From Mycolicibacterium parafortuitum (GTDB lineage: Bacteria > Actinomycetota > Actinomycetes > Mycobacteriales > Mycobacteriaceae): a stretch of 64,000 nucleotides of DNA. Position 1 is the first letter of the stretch. The number at the start of each line of letters is the position of its first letter. Below the pieces are notes generated by a model. That model did no database searches. It had not been told where the DNA came from and worked only from the letters and a program-made list of their open reading frames with translations. Made by a program: the position numbers and the translations under genes. Location: NCBI RefSeq assembly GCF_002086815.1, contig NZ_MVID01000015.1:62001-126000 (forward strand), given 5' to 3'. Of this stretch, positions 49,044 through 58,352 are shown in pieces.

Positions 49044-49942
49044 CCGTGCATGGAGTGCGCCATCATCGGGAACGACTTGTACGTGATCGACTGACCGCCG
49101 CTCTTGGCCAGCTGGGTGACGCGACCGGCCTGGAGGTCCGAGCATGCGCCGATGAGACCGCCCGATCCTTCGTCGATCATCCGGAAGTGGTGGGTGTAGA
49201 GCACCGGCACCTTGACCTGGCTGAGCATCACGTCGTGTGGGCAGCTGGCCATGAAAGTCCCTGTGATGAACGCCTTTCCCCACTCGGGGTCGTATTCGCG
49301 CAGGTTCTGCGCGGGTTCGGCGGTGCCGACGACCAGCGCGACGTGGGCCTGCCAGTCGGCGAGTTCGTGCGGGACGGCGGCGACGAAGCCGTCCCAGTCC
49401 CCCACGCTCCACTGGTCTCCGAGGTAGCGCGCCCACATCCCGAACAGCGGCCCGATGCTGGCGGTGATCGCGGGCCCGACCACCGGTGAAATCTCCGAGC
49501 TGAAGAACGGCGGGTCCTCCCAACAGGCCGCGATGACCTGGCCCGGCTTCGCGAAGGCGGACAGCCACGCACTGGCCAGCCCACCCGAGGACAGCCCGCT
49601 GACGAACGCGGGCCTGCCGACCACGCCGTCGAGGAAGCGGACCAGGTCGTTGCCGACGTTGTCGAGGGTGTAGCGGTGCGGGGTGCGCGTCGAGCGGCCC
49701 TGCCCGCGCAGATCCACGGCGTGCACGTGGAAGTGCCGCGCCAGCAGTGGCATCGCCTCCTCGTAGCCCCACCACGATTCGGACTGACCGGGGATCAGTA
49801 GCAGCGGCGGCTTCGAGTCGTCGCCGGCCACCGCATAGTTCAGCCGCACCTCGCCGGTGTCGAAGACGTGCTCCGGGTAGGTGTGCCCGACATAGGTGGC
49901 CTCTGGCGCGTGCGGGCCGAAGGCTCCTGCGTACCGTCCCAT
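48983..49942 (-). CDS. Alpha/beta-fold hydrolase
   Basis: 319 aa. Oxyanion region LLLIPGQSESWWGYEEAMP near 47, DLRGQGRSTRTPHRYT near 77, nucleophile elbow VSGLSSGGLASAWL near 114 (Ser of G-x-S-x-G), late Asp/Glu region and His in FPMMAHSMHGQDP near 296. Typical of esterases or lactonases; the substrate is unknown. No signal peptide. The 3' end runs 61 nt into the convergent membrane-protein gene. Both frames look well formed there, so I keep both. Confidence 0.85.
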   Translation of the reverse strand: MGRYAGAFGPHAPEATYVGHTYPEHVFDTGEVRLNYAVAGDDSKPPLLLIPGQSESWWGYEEAMPLLARHFHVHAVDLRGQGRSTRTPHRYTLDNVGNDLVRFLDGVVGRPAFVSGLSSGGLASAWLSAFAKPGQVIAACWEDPPFFSSEISPVVGPAITASIGPLFGMWARYLGDQWSVGDWDGFVAAVPHELADWQAHVALVVGTAEPAQNLREYDPEWGKAFITGTFMASCPHDVMLSQVKVPVLYTHHFRMIDEGSGGLIGACSDLQAGRVTQLAKSGGQSITYKSFPMMAHSMHGQDPTLFSETLVEFFSRFTG

Positions 49943-49966
49943 GCCCTTCAGGCTGTCACATACGGA

Positions 49967-50371
49967 TCAGTCGGCGGCAGGCTTGACCGCGAGCACCGGT
50001 TTCGGGCATTCCAGGATGACCTTCTGCGCGACGCTGCCCAGCAGCAGCTTGCCGACCGGGTTGCGGTGCCGGATGCCGACCACGAGCAGTTCCGCACCGG
50101 AGCTGTCCACCGCGGCGAGCAGTTCGTCGGCCGGGTCCACCCCGATCGGCTGGCGCAGTTCGTAGGCGACGCCGCAGTCGGCCAGCCGGGTTTCGACGTC
50201 CTGCACCTCGGTCGCACCGGCGAACCGCGCGTCGACGTAGGACTCCCCCGACGTCGCGTTGACGACCAGCAGGCCGGCGCCGCGCAACCGGGCCTCGGAG
50301 ATGCCGTGCTCGAGGGCGGCGTGCCCGAACGGGTCCGCGGTGTACCCGACGACGATGGTTGTACCGCTCAT
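49967..50371 (-). CDS. Universal stress protein (UspA family)
   Basis: 134 aa single-domain Usp. Starts [20 protein letters not shown]. The nucleotide loop [18 protein letters not shown] has the G-x2-G-x9-G-S/T type spacing, so ATP or a related nucleotide is probably bound. The final [10 protein letters not shown] strand is typical. Its start overlaps the tctA stop by 4 nt, which places it as the fourth gene of the tctCBA operon. This suggests a sensory or regulatory role for the transporter, an inference from position. Confidence 0.88.
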   Translation of the reverse strand: MSGTTIVVGYTADPFGHAALEHGISEARLRGAGLLVVNATSGESYVDARFAGATEVQDVETRLADCGVAYELRQPIGVDPADELLAAVDSSGAELLVVGIRHRNPVGKLLLGSVAQKVILECPKPVLAVKPAAD

Positions 50372-51909
50372 GTGTGCGAGGCCTTCTCTCGTTGATCCCG
50401 GTCGTCTTCGACCACCAGCAGCGTCTCCTCGCTACGGTGCATCAGCCGCAGCACCAGCGGGGCGAGCAACAGCAGCGCCATCAGCACGTAGGTGACGATC
50501 GCGACCGGCTCGGTGAACAGGCTCCCCCATTCGCCGCCGCCGAGCTGCAGACTCTGCCGTAGCTGCCGCTCGATGCGCGGCCCCAGGATCACCCCGATGA
50601 TCAACGGCAGCACCGGAAGTCCGAACCGGCGCATCATCAAGCCCATCAGCCCGAAGATCAGCAGCAGCGCCAGATCCAGCGGCTGCAGGTTGACCGCGAA
50701 CGCCCCCAGCGTGGCGAAGAACAGGATGCCCGCGTACAGGTACGGCCGCGGGGTGCGCAACAGCTTCGCCCACAGCGGCGCCAGCGGCAGGTTCAGGGCG
50801 AGCAGCATCAGATTGCCGATGAACAGGCTCGCGATCAGCGTCCAGATCAGCAACGGCTCCTTGTCGAACAACGTCGGCCCGGGCTGGATTCCGTACGACA
50901 CGAACGCGGTCAGCATCACCGCCGCGGTCGCGTTGGTGGGCAGGCCGAGTGACAGCATCGGCACCAGAGTGCCTGCCGCAGAGGCATTGTTGGCGGCCTC
51001 CGGACCGGCGACACCCTCGATGGCGCCCTTACCGAACTCCTCGGGATGCTTGGAGAGCTTCTTCTCGGTGATGTAACTCAGGAACGTCGGCAGCTCGGCG
51101 CCTCCGGCGGGCAGCGCCCCGAACGGGAACCCGAACGCGGTGCCGCGCAGCCACGGCTTCCAGGACCGCCTCCAGTCGCTGCGGCCCATCCACGGCCGTC
51201 CGACCGGGATGACGTCGGCGGGGCGGCGCCGCAGATGCGCGGCCACCCAGAGCGCCTCACCGACCGCGAACACGGCCACCGCGATGACGACGATGTCGAT
51301 GCCATCGCTCAACAGCGGGATACCGAAGGTGGCGCGGGGCTGGCCGGTCAACGAGTCGATCCCGACGATGCCGATCGCCAGCCCGAGCAGCAGCGAGATC
51401 AGGCCCCGCATCTTCGACGAGCCGAGCACGGCGGTGACGGCGACGAGCGCGAACAGCATGATCGCCAGGTAGGACGGGGCGCCGAGCGTGACGGCGAAGC
51501 GGGACACCGCCGGCGCGAACGCGGCCAGCAGCGCGGTGCCGATGGCGCCGGCGACGAATGATCCGATCGCCGCGGTGGCCAGCGCCTGGGCCGCCCGTCC
51601 CGCTTTGGCCATCTTGTTGCCCTCGATGGCGGTGATCACCGACGAGGATTCGCCCGGGGTGTTGAGCAGGATCGAGGTGGTGGACCCGCCGTACATGCCG
51701 CCGTAGAAGATGCCGGCGAACATGATGAACGCGGCGCTGGGGCTGACGTTGTAGGTGACCGGGAGCAGCAGTGCGACGGTCATCGCGGGGCCGATGCCGG
51801 GCAGCACGCCGACCGCGGTGCCCAGCAGCACGCCGATCGCGGCGTACAGCAGGTTCATCGGGGTGGCGGCCTCGCCGAACCCCTGTAACAACCAGTCGAA
51901 GTTCTCCAT
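50368..51909 (-). CDS. tctA: Tripartite tricarboxylate transporter, large membrane subunit TctA
   Basis: 513 aa, about 10-12 transmembrane helices. Family hallmarks: [20 protein letters not shown] near 38, [20 protein letters not shown] near 65 and [20 protein letters not shown] in the second half, the duplicated substrate loops of TctA. It forms the sodium-coupled channel that takes up citrate or another organic acid delivered by TctC. The start abuts the tctB stop. The last 20 residues ([15 protein letters not shown]) are a charged cytoplasmic tail. Confidence 0.95.
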   Translation of the reverse strand: MENFDWLLQGFGEAATPMNLLYAAIGVLLGTAVGVLPGIGPAMTVALLLPVTYNVSPSAAFIMFAGIFYGGMYGGSTTSILLNTPGESSSVITAIEGNKMAKAGRAAQALATAAIGSFVAGAIGTALLAAFAPAVSRFAVTLGAPSYLAIMLFALVAVTAVLGSSKMRGLISLLLGLAIGIVGIDSLTGQPRATFGIPLLSDGIDIVVIAVAVFAVGEALWVAAHLRRRPADVIPVGRPWMGRSDWRRSWKPWLRGTAFGFPFGALPAGGAELPTFLSYITEKKLSKHPEEFGKGAIEGVAGPEAANNASAAGTLVPMLSLGLPTNATAAVMLTAFVSYGIQPGPTLFDKEPLLIWTLIASLFIGNLMLLALNLPLAPLWAKLLRTPRPYLYAGILFFATLGAFAVNLQPLDLALLLIFGLMGLMMRRFGLPVLPLIIGVILGPRIERQLRQSLQLGGGEWGSLFTEPVAIVTYVLMALLLLAPLVLRLMHRSEETLLVVEDDRDQREKASHT

Positions 51910-52422
51910 CTACAGAATCCCATCCAGAATGCCTGCGGGCAGCGGGATTCCGAGCCCGGAGTAGAAGCCGTAGAAGCTGGCGACGGCCAGGACCGCACCG
52001 ATGACGAGATTGCGCACGTAGTGTCTGCTGCCCAGGATCGTGGCGCAGCCGGCGAAGAACAATCCGCCCGCTATCGCCCACCCGAGCGGCACGACGAGCA
52101 CGATCAGCATCACGAACATGCCGACGAGCAGCCCGACCGTGCGCCAGTCACTGGGCATGTCGGGGTCGATGTCCTCCCCGGCGTCGGCCTCGCCGCGGAA
52201 GCCCCGCGGGATCGCGATCGCCAGCACCACCGCCATCACCAGCAGCCCCACCCCGATCAGGATCGGGAACAGCCGTGGCCCAACGGGATCCACTTTGGCG
52301 AAGCCGTCGGCGATCCGCAGCGCATCGACGATCAGGAATGCGCCGACGGCGACCATCACCACACAGATGATGTACTGCGCGTAATCGGGGCGCGAGGTGG
52401 TCTCGCTCTGTTCAACGTTCAC
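51910..52422 (-). CDS. tctB: Tripartite tricarboxylate transporter, small membrane subunit TctB
   Basis: 170 aa with four hydrophobic spans: IICVVMVAVGAFLIVDALRI, LIGVGLLVMAVVLAIAIP, a pair around VGMFVMLIVLVVPLGWAIAGGLFFAG, and LVIGAVLAVASFYGFY. The acidic loop GEADAGEDIDPDMPSD lies between spans 2 and 3. TctB supports TctA in the transport complex. It overlaps tctC by 4 nt and is directly followed by tctA. Confidence 0.93.
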   Translation of the reverse strand: MNVEQSETTSRPDYAQYIICVVMVAVGAFLIVDALRIADGFAKVDPVGPRLFPILIGVGLLVMAVVLAIAIPRGFRGEADAGEDIDPDMPSDWRTVGLLVGMFVMLIVLVVPLGWAIAGGLFFAGCATILGSRHYVRNLVIGAVLAVASFYGFYSGLGIPLPAGILDGIL

Positions 52423-53408
52423 AGCAGCCCCAGATCGCTCAGCGTGGTCTCGACGCGCTGATCCTGCTCACGCAGGAACGCCTCGAATGGTTCCCCGGTC
52501 ATGAACGCATCGCTCCAACCGTTCTTCACCAGCGCCTCCTTCCAGGCATCGGTGGCATGCAGTTCTTCGAGGACCCTGACCAGCGTGGCCCGGTCCTCAT
52601 CCGAAATCCCCGGCGGTGCAAGCACTCCCCGCCAGTTGGTGAACGTCAGGTCGATGCCGGCCTCGGTCAGGGTGGGGGCGTCGATTCCCTCGACCCGCTC
52701 CTGACCGGACACCGCCAGTACCCGGACCTGCCCGGATTCGATCTGGTCGACGTACTCGCCGAGCCCCGAGGTCCCGGCGGCGATCTTGTTGCCCAGCAGG
52801 GCTGTCAGCAGATCACCGCCGCCGTCGTAGGACACGAAGTTGACCTTGGTGGGGTCGAGCCCGGCGGCCTTGGCGGTCTCCATCGGGAAGAGGTGGTCGG
52901 GGCCGCCGGGGCTGGAACCGCCGCCGATCGTCACCTTGGCCGGGTCGGCCTTCCAGGCGTCGATGAAATCCCGCACCGTGCGAAACGGTGAGTCGCCGGG
53001 AACGAGGATGCCCTCCTGCTCCTCGACGATCTTGGCGATTGCGGTCGCGTCGGAGGCGCGGTCCCGAGACCCGTTGGTGTAGGTGGCACCGACGACGCCC
53101 AGGCCCATCATCATCATCAGGTCGCCGTTGCCGTGCTCGTTCATCAGACGCGCCATCGCCACCGTGCCGCCGGCGCCGATCACGTTGAACACCTCGACGC
53201 GTCCGGTGATCTTGTCGTCTTCCATGATCTTCACCGCGGTCCGCGCCGTGAGGTCGTACCCGCCACCGGGGCTGTTGGGCACCATCATCCGCAGACGGTG
53301 CAGACCCGTCTGCTCACCGCGGGTCACCCCGCAAGCCGAGACCAACAGTGCGGCGATGACGGCGAGGACCGCGACGGCGCGGGCCGTTGGTCGCCAGGTT
53401 GCGAACAT
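52419..53408 (-). CDS. tctC: Tripartite tricarboxylate transporter substrate-binding lipoprotein TctC
   Basis: 329 aa Bug-family receptor. Signal peptide with lipobox LVSAC (Cys at about 25), so unlike periplasmic proteobacterial TctC it is lipid-anchored. Core motifs: MVPNSPGGGYDLTARTAVKI near 43, NVIGAGGTVAMARL near 76, IGGGSSPGGPDHLF near 165 and GDLLTALLGNKIAAGTSGLG near 198. It binds a di- or tricarboxylate such as citrate. ATG 53408 follows GGGGA; GTG 53423 is in frame. Divergent from the CitA-like sensor. Confidence 0.93.
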   Translation of the reverse strand: MFATWRPTARAVAVLAVIAALLVSACGVTRGEQTGLHRLRMMVPNSPGGGYDLTARTAVKIMEDDKITGRVEVFNVIGAGGTVAMARLMNEHGNGDLMMMMGLGVVGATYTNGSRDRASDATAIAKIVEEQEGILVPGDSPFRTVRDFIDAWKADPAKVTIGGGSSPGGPDHLFPMETAKAAGLDPTKVNFVSYDGGGDLLTALLGNKIAAGTSGLGEYVDQIESGQVRVLAVSGQERVEGIDAPTLTEAGIDLTFTNWRGVLAPPGISDEDRATLVRVLEELHATDAWKEALVKNGWSDAFMTGEPFEAFLREQDQRVETTLSDLGLL

Positions 53409-53453
53409 GTCGTCCCCAATCACTTGTGATGCTCAGCAATACTGGACCCCGAC

Positions 53454-53469
53454 AGTGACCCACGTCACC
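53454..53469. promoter_or_regulatory. CRP-like palindrome between tctC and citA
   Basis: AGTGA-CCCACG-TCACC keeps the GTGA-N6-TCAC core of a CRP site. It lies 46 nt upstream of the tctC start and 22 nt upstream of the citA start, in an 82-bp divergent region. A response-regulator site should also be here, but I cannot single one out. Confidence 0.45.
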
Positions 53470-53490
53470 GATGTGGAGGCAAAGGACGTT

Positions 53491-55119
53491 TTGATCATTG
53501 AGAACACCCGGTCCGCAGTCGCCGGCCTGCTGCGCGGACGCAGCCTGGCGGCCCAGTTCCTGGTGTTCCAGCTGGTGGTGGTCGCGGTGGTGCTGGTGGC
53601 GGTCGCCGCGGTGTCGGTGACGCAGTCCGAAGCCGAATTCCGCGAGGTCAGGGGCCAGCGGATGATCGCGGTCGCCGAGAACATGGCCTCGACCCCGATC
53701 GTGCGCGACCGCTACCAGGACCCGTTCGCCGCCCAGACCCTGGCTCCGGAGGTCGACCGGGCGGTGGCGCTCTCGGGCGCCAGCCTCGCCGAGATCCTCG
53801 GGCCCGACGGGGTGGTCCGCGCGTCGTCGGACCCGTCGCGGATCGGTACACGCGTCGACCTCGGAGCCAGCCGCGCCGACGAGGGGCGGGCCTGGTTCGG
53901 CGACGCCGACGTCGACGGCACGCACAGCCTGGTCGGGCAGGTGCCGATCCTGGCCATCAACGGTGACGTGCTGGCGATCGCGTCGGTCAGCGAGATGTAC
54001 CCATCGGTGTGGGCACTGCTCAGCGGGGCCGGCGAGAGTCTGTTGGTCTACCTCGGGCTGGGCGCCGCACTGGGGATGGTGGCATCGTGGCTGCTGTCCC
54101 GCCGGATCAAGCGCCACACCCGGGGATTGGAGGTCGCCGAGATCGCGAACCTGGCCGATCATCGGGAAGCGTTGCTGCACAGCATCCGTGAGGGGGTGAT
54201 CGCGGTGAACGACGACGGCGAGATCACGTTGCTCAACGACGGCGCACAGGATCTGCTCGGCGTGCCCGGTAACGCGGTGGGCCGCCGGGTGGACGAGGTC
54301 GGGATCGATCCGGCGGTGGTGTCGCTGCTGACGTCCGGTGCCGACGGGCAGGCCGCCGACGACACCGTGATCGCGACGCGAACCCGGGTGCTGGCGTTGA
54401 GCCGTCGCCCGGCGACCAGCCAGGGCCGACAGATCGGGACGGTCACCACGATGCGTGACAGCACGGAACTCGCTGCGCTGCAGGGCCAGTTGTCCTCGCA
54501 CAAGAGCGTCACCGACACGCTGCGAGCGCAGACGCACGAGTTCGCCAACCAGCTGCACACGATCTCCGGGCTGGTGCAGCTCGGCGAATACGACGCGGTG
54601 CGTGATCTGGTCGGCACGCTGACGCGCCGCCGCGCCGAGATCAGCGACGCGGTGACACAGCGGATCGCCGATCCCGCGGTGGCCGCGTTGTTGATCGCGA
54701 AGACGTCGCTGGCCGCCGAGAGCGGCGTGGAGCTGCGACTGGATCCGGCGTCGCATCTGGGCGCGTTGGACCAGGCGCTGGCCACGGATGTGATCACGCT
54801 GCTGGGCAACCTGATCGACAATGCCGTCGACGTGTCGGTCGGCGCGGCGCAGGCCCGGGTGACGGTGCGTATCGACGATCGGGAGGGCCTCACGATCAGC
54901 GTGATCGACTCCGGACCCGGTGTCCCCGAACACCTTCGCGAAGAGATCTTCGCCCGGGGAGTCACGTCCAAACCCGAGGTTCCCGGCGGCCGCGGGATCG
55001 GTCTCGCGTTGGTACGGCTGGTGACCGCCCAGCAGGGGGGCACGGTGGAGGTCGGCGATGCGCCCGGCGGTGGAGCGCGATTCTCGGTGCAACTGAAGGC
55101 GGTGCGCACCCATGCGTGA
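53491..55119 (+). CDS. citA: CitA/DcuS-family sensor histidine kinase
   Basis: 542 aa from TTG 53491, behind AAAGGA. Two transmembrane helices (about 21-45 and 178-205) flank an extracytoplasmic PASC-type sensor domain that in this family binds citrate or C4-dicarboxylates directly. A cytoplasmic PAS domain (about 225-330) carries GVIAVNDDGEITLLNDGAQ. The kinase core has phospho-acceptor His349 in QTHEFANQLHTISGLV, N box NLIDNAVDVS near 448, DSGPGVP near 472 and GRGIGLALVR near 500. It is paired with the overlapping response regulator and divergent from tctCBA. The same arrangement is known in Corynebacterium, where CitAB induces citrate uptake. Confidence 0.93.
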   Translation: MIIENTRSAVAGLLRGRSLAAQFLVFQLVVVAVVLVAVAAVSVTQSEAEFREVRGQRMIAVAENMASTPIVRDRYQDPFAAQTLAPEVDRAVALSGASLAEILGPDGVVRASSDPSRIGTRVDLGASRADEGRAWFGDADVDGTHSLVGQVPILAINGDVLAIASVSEMYPSVWALLSGAGESLLVYLGLGAALGMVASWLLSRRIKRHTRGLEVAEIANLADHREALLHSIREGVIAVNDDGEITLLNDGAQDLLGVPGNAVGRRVDEVGIDPAVVSLLTSGADGQAADDTVIATRTRVLALSRRPATSQGRQIGTVTTMRDSTELAALQGQLSSHKSVTDTLRAQTHEFANQLHTISGLVQLGEYDAVRDLVGTLTRRRAEISDAVTQRIADPAVAALLIAKTSLAAESGVELRLDPASHLGALDQALATDVITLLGNLIDNAVDVSVGAAQARVTVRIDDREGLTISVIDSGPGVPEHLREEIFARGVTSKPEVPGGRGIGLALVRLVTAQQGGTVEVGDAPGGGARFSVQLKAVRTHA

Positions 55120-55777
55120 TGTTCTCGTCGTCGACGACGACTTCATGGTCGCCGAGATCCACCGCAGGTTCGTCGACCGGGTGGCCGGGTTCCGCGCGGT
55201 CGGTGTCGCCCACACCGGCGCGGCCGCGTTGACGGCGACGCGGGAACTGCGACCGCAACTGCTGCTTCTGGATGTCTACCTGCCCGACATGACGGGACTG
55301 GATGTGCTGCAGCGTCTTCGCGCGGGCGGTGACCGGGTCGACGTCATCATGATCACCGCGGCGCGCGAACTCGACACGGTGCGCGGAGCGCTCGACGGCG
55401 GGGCCGCCGACTACCTGATCAAACCGTTCGAGTTCCCGCAGCTCGAATCAAAACTGGAGGCGTACTCCTCGCGCGCCGACGCGCTGCAATCCGCGCACGG
55501 TGTGGACCAGCATCTGGTCGACACGTTGTTCGGCGGACCGTCCGCGGCGCCGGCCAAGGTGCTGCCCAAAGGTCTGGGCGCCGAGACCGGCGAACTGGTG
55601 CTGGCCGCCGTCCGCGACGCCGGCGAGGTGTCGGCCGCCGAATGCGCTGACCTGGTGGGAATCTCCCGGGTCAGTGCGCGACGATATCTGGAGCACTATC
55701 TGAGCGTCGGCGCGCTGGAACTCCGTCTGCAGTACGGTGTGGGCCGTCCGGAGCGCAGGTACCGCGTCGCGGGTTAG
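55112..55777 (+). CDS. citB: CitB/DcuR-family response regulator
   Basis: 221 aa. Receiver domain with acidic pocket D8-D10, phospho-acceptor Asp54 (LLLDVYLPD), Thr82 and Lys104 (YLIKPF). The C-terminal helix-turn-helix (about 170-205) reads VSAAECADLVGISRVSARRYLEHY, of the CitB type. It overlaps the kinase gene by 8 nt and should activate tctCBA-uspA when citrate or a related acid is sensed. The stop overlaps the convergent SGNH hydrolase gene by 4 nt. Confidence 0.93.
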   Translation: MRDVLVVDDDFMVAEIHRRFVDRVAGFRAVGVAHTGAAALTATRELRPQLLLLDVYLPDMTGLDVLQRLRAGGDRVDVIMITAARELDTVRGALDGGAADYLIKPFEFPQLESKLEAYSSRADALQSAHGVDQHLVDTLFGGPSAAPAKVLPKGLGAETGELVLAAVRDAGEVSAAECADLVGISRVSARRYLEHYLSVGALELRLQYGVGRPERRYRVAG

Positions 55778-56937
55778 CGCCGACGCGACAGCGCCCCGAG
55801 GACCGCGCCGAACCGCTCGGCGATCAGCCGATGAGTGGTGGCATCGGGGTGCAGGTTGTCGGGCAACGGATGCGCGGCTTCGTCGCCCGGCCCGTACAGG
55901 CCGAGACCGTCGACGTAGGACAGGTCGGGATCGTCGACCTGTCGCTCGTGCACGATCTCGGCGAGCTGCTCACGGATGCCGCGGAGGGTGAGACGACGCA
56001 GCCCCACGTTCGGCCCGACGGCGTCATCGGGGTCACCCAGTGCCACGAAGCGCACGGCGCCCGCCGCAAGTGCTTCGACGTCGAAACTCCCTGGCCCCGG
56101 GGTGAACTCGTGGATCGGGCAGTGCAGCGGTCCGATGACGATCAGTGGCGTCGTCGGGTGCCCGTCACGGATGGTGTCGAGAAATCCGTGCACCGCGGGA
56201 CCGAAGGCGCGCCTGCGCATCAGATCCGCGTTCACCAGGTTGATGCCGATCTTCACGCTGATCAGGTCAGCGGGGCGATCGCGAATCACCCTGGCCACGA
56301 ACGGATCCAGCATGGCGCTGCCGGAAAACCCGAGGTTCACCAGGTCGAGGTTCCTGGCCGCGGCCACCAACGCCGGCCAGGTTGTGCTCGGGCTGTCCGC
56401 ATTGGAGCCCTGACTGATCGAGCTGCCGTGATGAACCCAGGTGGGCCGACCGGTCGGGACGGGCACGATCGGCGCATCGGTGCGCACGCCGACAAGCTCG
56501 GTTCGCTCGTAATGGGGCAGCCAAAGCTCCAACGTCTTGTCCTGCGGCGGCAACCCGTCGAAGCGCAGAGTCGCGACGTCACCGAACTCCGTCTCGCTCG
56601 CACCCGTGCGCGGGTCGATACGCACCAGATCGCCCCCGTACACCGCGGCGTGCCCAACCCGTCGACCGTCGATCAGCAGATCCACCACACCGTCGGCGCG
56701 GGGCGGCACACCGGTCAGCACAACTCGGGTGCGCAGAAGGTCGAGTTCGATCACGGTCGCGGCCGAGCGCACTGCCAGCCGCACACCCGACGGCTGTGCT
56801 TGGGCACTCAACAGCTGCGGATCGTCGCACCGCGCACGAGCGGCGCGCGGCAGACGGTGCGGAAGCCAGCCGCGGCCGGTGTCCTCGAGCTCCGCGAGTC
56901 CGTTGAACAGGTCGGCGGTGACGGGATGCGAAATCAC
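55774..56937 (-). CDS. SGNH/GDSL-type esterase
   Basis: 387 aa. An N-terminal beta-rich domain (about 1-170) with LLIDGRRVGHAAVYGGDLVR precedes the catalytic SGNH domain: block I WVHHGSSISQGSN (Ser), block II Gly in LGFSGSAMLDPFV, block III Asn in KIGINLVNADLM and block V DNLHPDATTHRLIAERF (Asp-x-x-His). The GSSISQG block is a variant of GDS and fits the GDSL_3 group. There is no signal peptide. GTG 56937 follows CGGAG; the arginine-rich extension to 57051 is not supported. Substrate unknown, possibly an acylated sugar. Confidence 0.82.
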   Translation of the reverse strand: MISHPVTADLFNGLAELEDTGRGWLPHRLPRAARARCDDPQLLSAQAQPSGVRLAVRSAATVIELDLLRTRVVLTGVPPRADGVVDLLIDGRRVGHAAVYGGDLVRIDPRTGASETEFGDVATLRFDGLPPQDKTLELWLPHYERTELVGVRTDAPIVPVPTGRPTWVHHGSSISQGSNADSPSTTWPALVAAARNLDLVNLGFSGSAMLDPFVARVIRDRPADLISVKIGINLVNADLMRRRAFGPAVHGFLDTIRDGHPTTPLIVIGPLHCPIHEFTPGPGSFDVEALAAGAVRFVALGDPDDAVGPNVGLRRLTLRGIREQLAEIVHERQVDDPDLSYVDGLGLYGPGDEAAHPLPDNLHPDATTHRLIAERFGAVLGALSRRR

Positions 56938-57037
56938 AGTGGGGCTCCGCTCATCCCGACACGTTACGCGTCGCCGCCGCCGTGAGCGTCGACGCAGATG
57001 GTATCTCGATAGACTTGCCCGATGACCCGGACTGTGC

Positions 57038-58279
57038 GTGAGCACGGACATGCAGTCACCGATTCCTGACTACCTCGCCGAGACACTCGGCGACATCGCG
57101 TCGGACACCTCGGGGGCGCTGGCGGACTACATTCCCGAACTTGCGGCGGCGGACCCCGAGCGGCTCGGTGCGGCGTTCGCGATGGTCGACGGCGCGGTCT
57201 ACGGCGTCGGCGACGTCGATACCGAGTTCACCATCCAGTCGATCTCCAAACCGTTCGCCTACGCGCTCGCGCTCGCCGACCGTGGATTCGACGCGGTGCT
57301 GGCTAAAGTCGGTGTCGAACCCTCCGGTGAGGCGTTCAACGAACTCTCACTCGAAGGCGGTACCGGGCGTCCGCTCAATCCGATGATCAACGCGGGCGCG
57401 ATCACCGCGCACTCGCTTGTCGGACCCGAGGGCATCGACGCGACGGCTCGGCTGGAGCGGGTGGTCGACGGGCTTTCGGCGTTCGCGGGCCGCCGCCTGA
57501 TGTTCGATGATTCGGTGTGCGCCTCCGAGTTGGAGCACGCGCACCGCAACCTGGCCATCGCCCACATGCTTCGCAGCTACAACGTGATCACCGAGGACCC
57601 CGCCACCGTCGTCGAGGGTTACACCCGCCAGTGCTCGCTGCTGGTCACGACCCTCGATTTGGCGGTGATGGCCGCGACCCTGGCCAACCACGGGGTCAAT
57701 CCGGTGTCCGGGGAGCGCGTGGTGCCCGAACCGGTGGTGCGGCAGGTGCTCAGTGTGATGTTCAGCTGCGGAATGTACGACGCCGCAGGCGACTGGGCGA
57801 CCCAGGTCGGCATCCCGGCCAAGAGCGGGGTCGCCGGCGGCCTGATCGGTGCGCTTCCCGGCCAGATCGGGATCGCCACGTTCTCACCACGATTGGACGT
57901 CCACGGCAACAGCGTGCGCGGAGTGGGGCTGTTCGGGCGGTTCTCGTCGGACATGGGTCTGCACGTGATGGAGGTCCCGGCCGCCAGCCGCGCGGTCGTG
58001 CGGTCCAACCACGTCGTCGGCGAGGAACCCGACGCGGTCCGGGTGATCCAATTGCAGGGCGGTATCCGCTTCGCCGGCGCCGAGCGGGTGATTCGCGAAG
58101 TCACCGACACCGCGCCGGCAGAACATCACGTGAAACTTGATCTGACGATGGCGTATTCGATCGACGACGTCGCTCGCCGGATGCTGCTGGAGATCGTCCG
58201 CCGGCTCACCCTCGACGGTCACGAGGTCTCCCTGATCGACCCCGAGGGAATCCTGGCTGTCCCGATTTCCTCAGCGTGA
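57038..58279 (+). CDS. glsA: Glutaminase with C-terminal STAS-like domain
   Basis: 413 aa. The serine-dependent beta-lactamase-like domain (1-310) hydrolyses glutamine to glutamate and ammonia: Ser-x-x-Lys motif FTIQSISKPFAYAL near 68, NPMINAGAI near 112, YTRQCSLLVTTLDLAVMA near 193 and GIPAKSGVAGGLIG near 262. The last about 90 residues (VIQLQGGIRFAGAERVIREV to VSLIDPEG) have the strand-helix pattern of a STAS domain, as in some actinobacterial glutaminases, perhaps for regulation or assembly. GTG 57038 is used; ATG 57050 is possible. Confidence 0.92.
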   Translation: MSTDMQSPIPDYLAETLGDIASDTSGALADYIPELAAADPERLGAAFAMVDGAVYGVGDVDTEFTIQSISKPFAYALALADRGFDAVLAKVGVEPSGEAFNELSLEGGTGRPLNPMINAGAITAHSLVGPEGIDATARLERVVDGLSAFAGRRLMFDDSVCASELEHAHRNLAIAHMLRSYNVITEDPATVVEGYTRQCSLLVTTLDLAVMAATLANHGVNPVSGERVVPEPVVRQVLSVMFSCGMYDAAGDWATQVGIPAKSGVAGGLIGALPGQIGIATFSPRLDVHGNSVRGVGLFGRFSSDMGLHVMEVPAASRAVVRSNHVVGEEPDAVRVIQLQGGIRFAGAERVIREVTDTAPAEHHVKLDLTMAYSIDDVARRMLLEIVRRLTLDGHEVSLIDPEGILAVPISSA

Positions 58280-58352
58280 GCGCAACCGCAGCGCCGCTGC
58301 CGCACAGCGGGTTGAGTACCCTCGGGCCACTTGCAGGGAGAGAGGGGACGAC

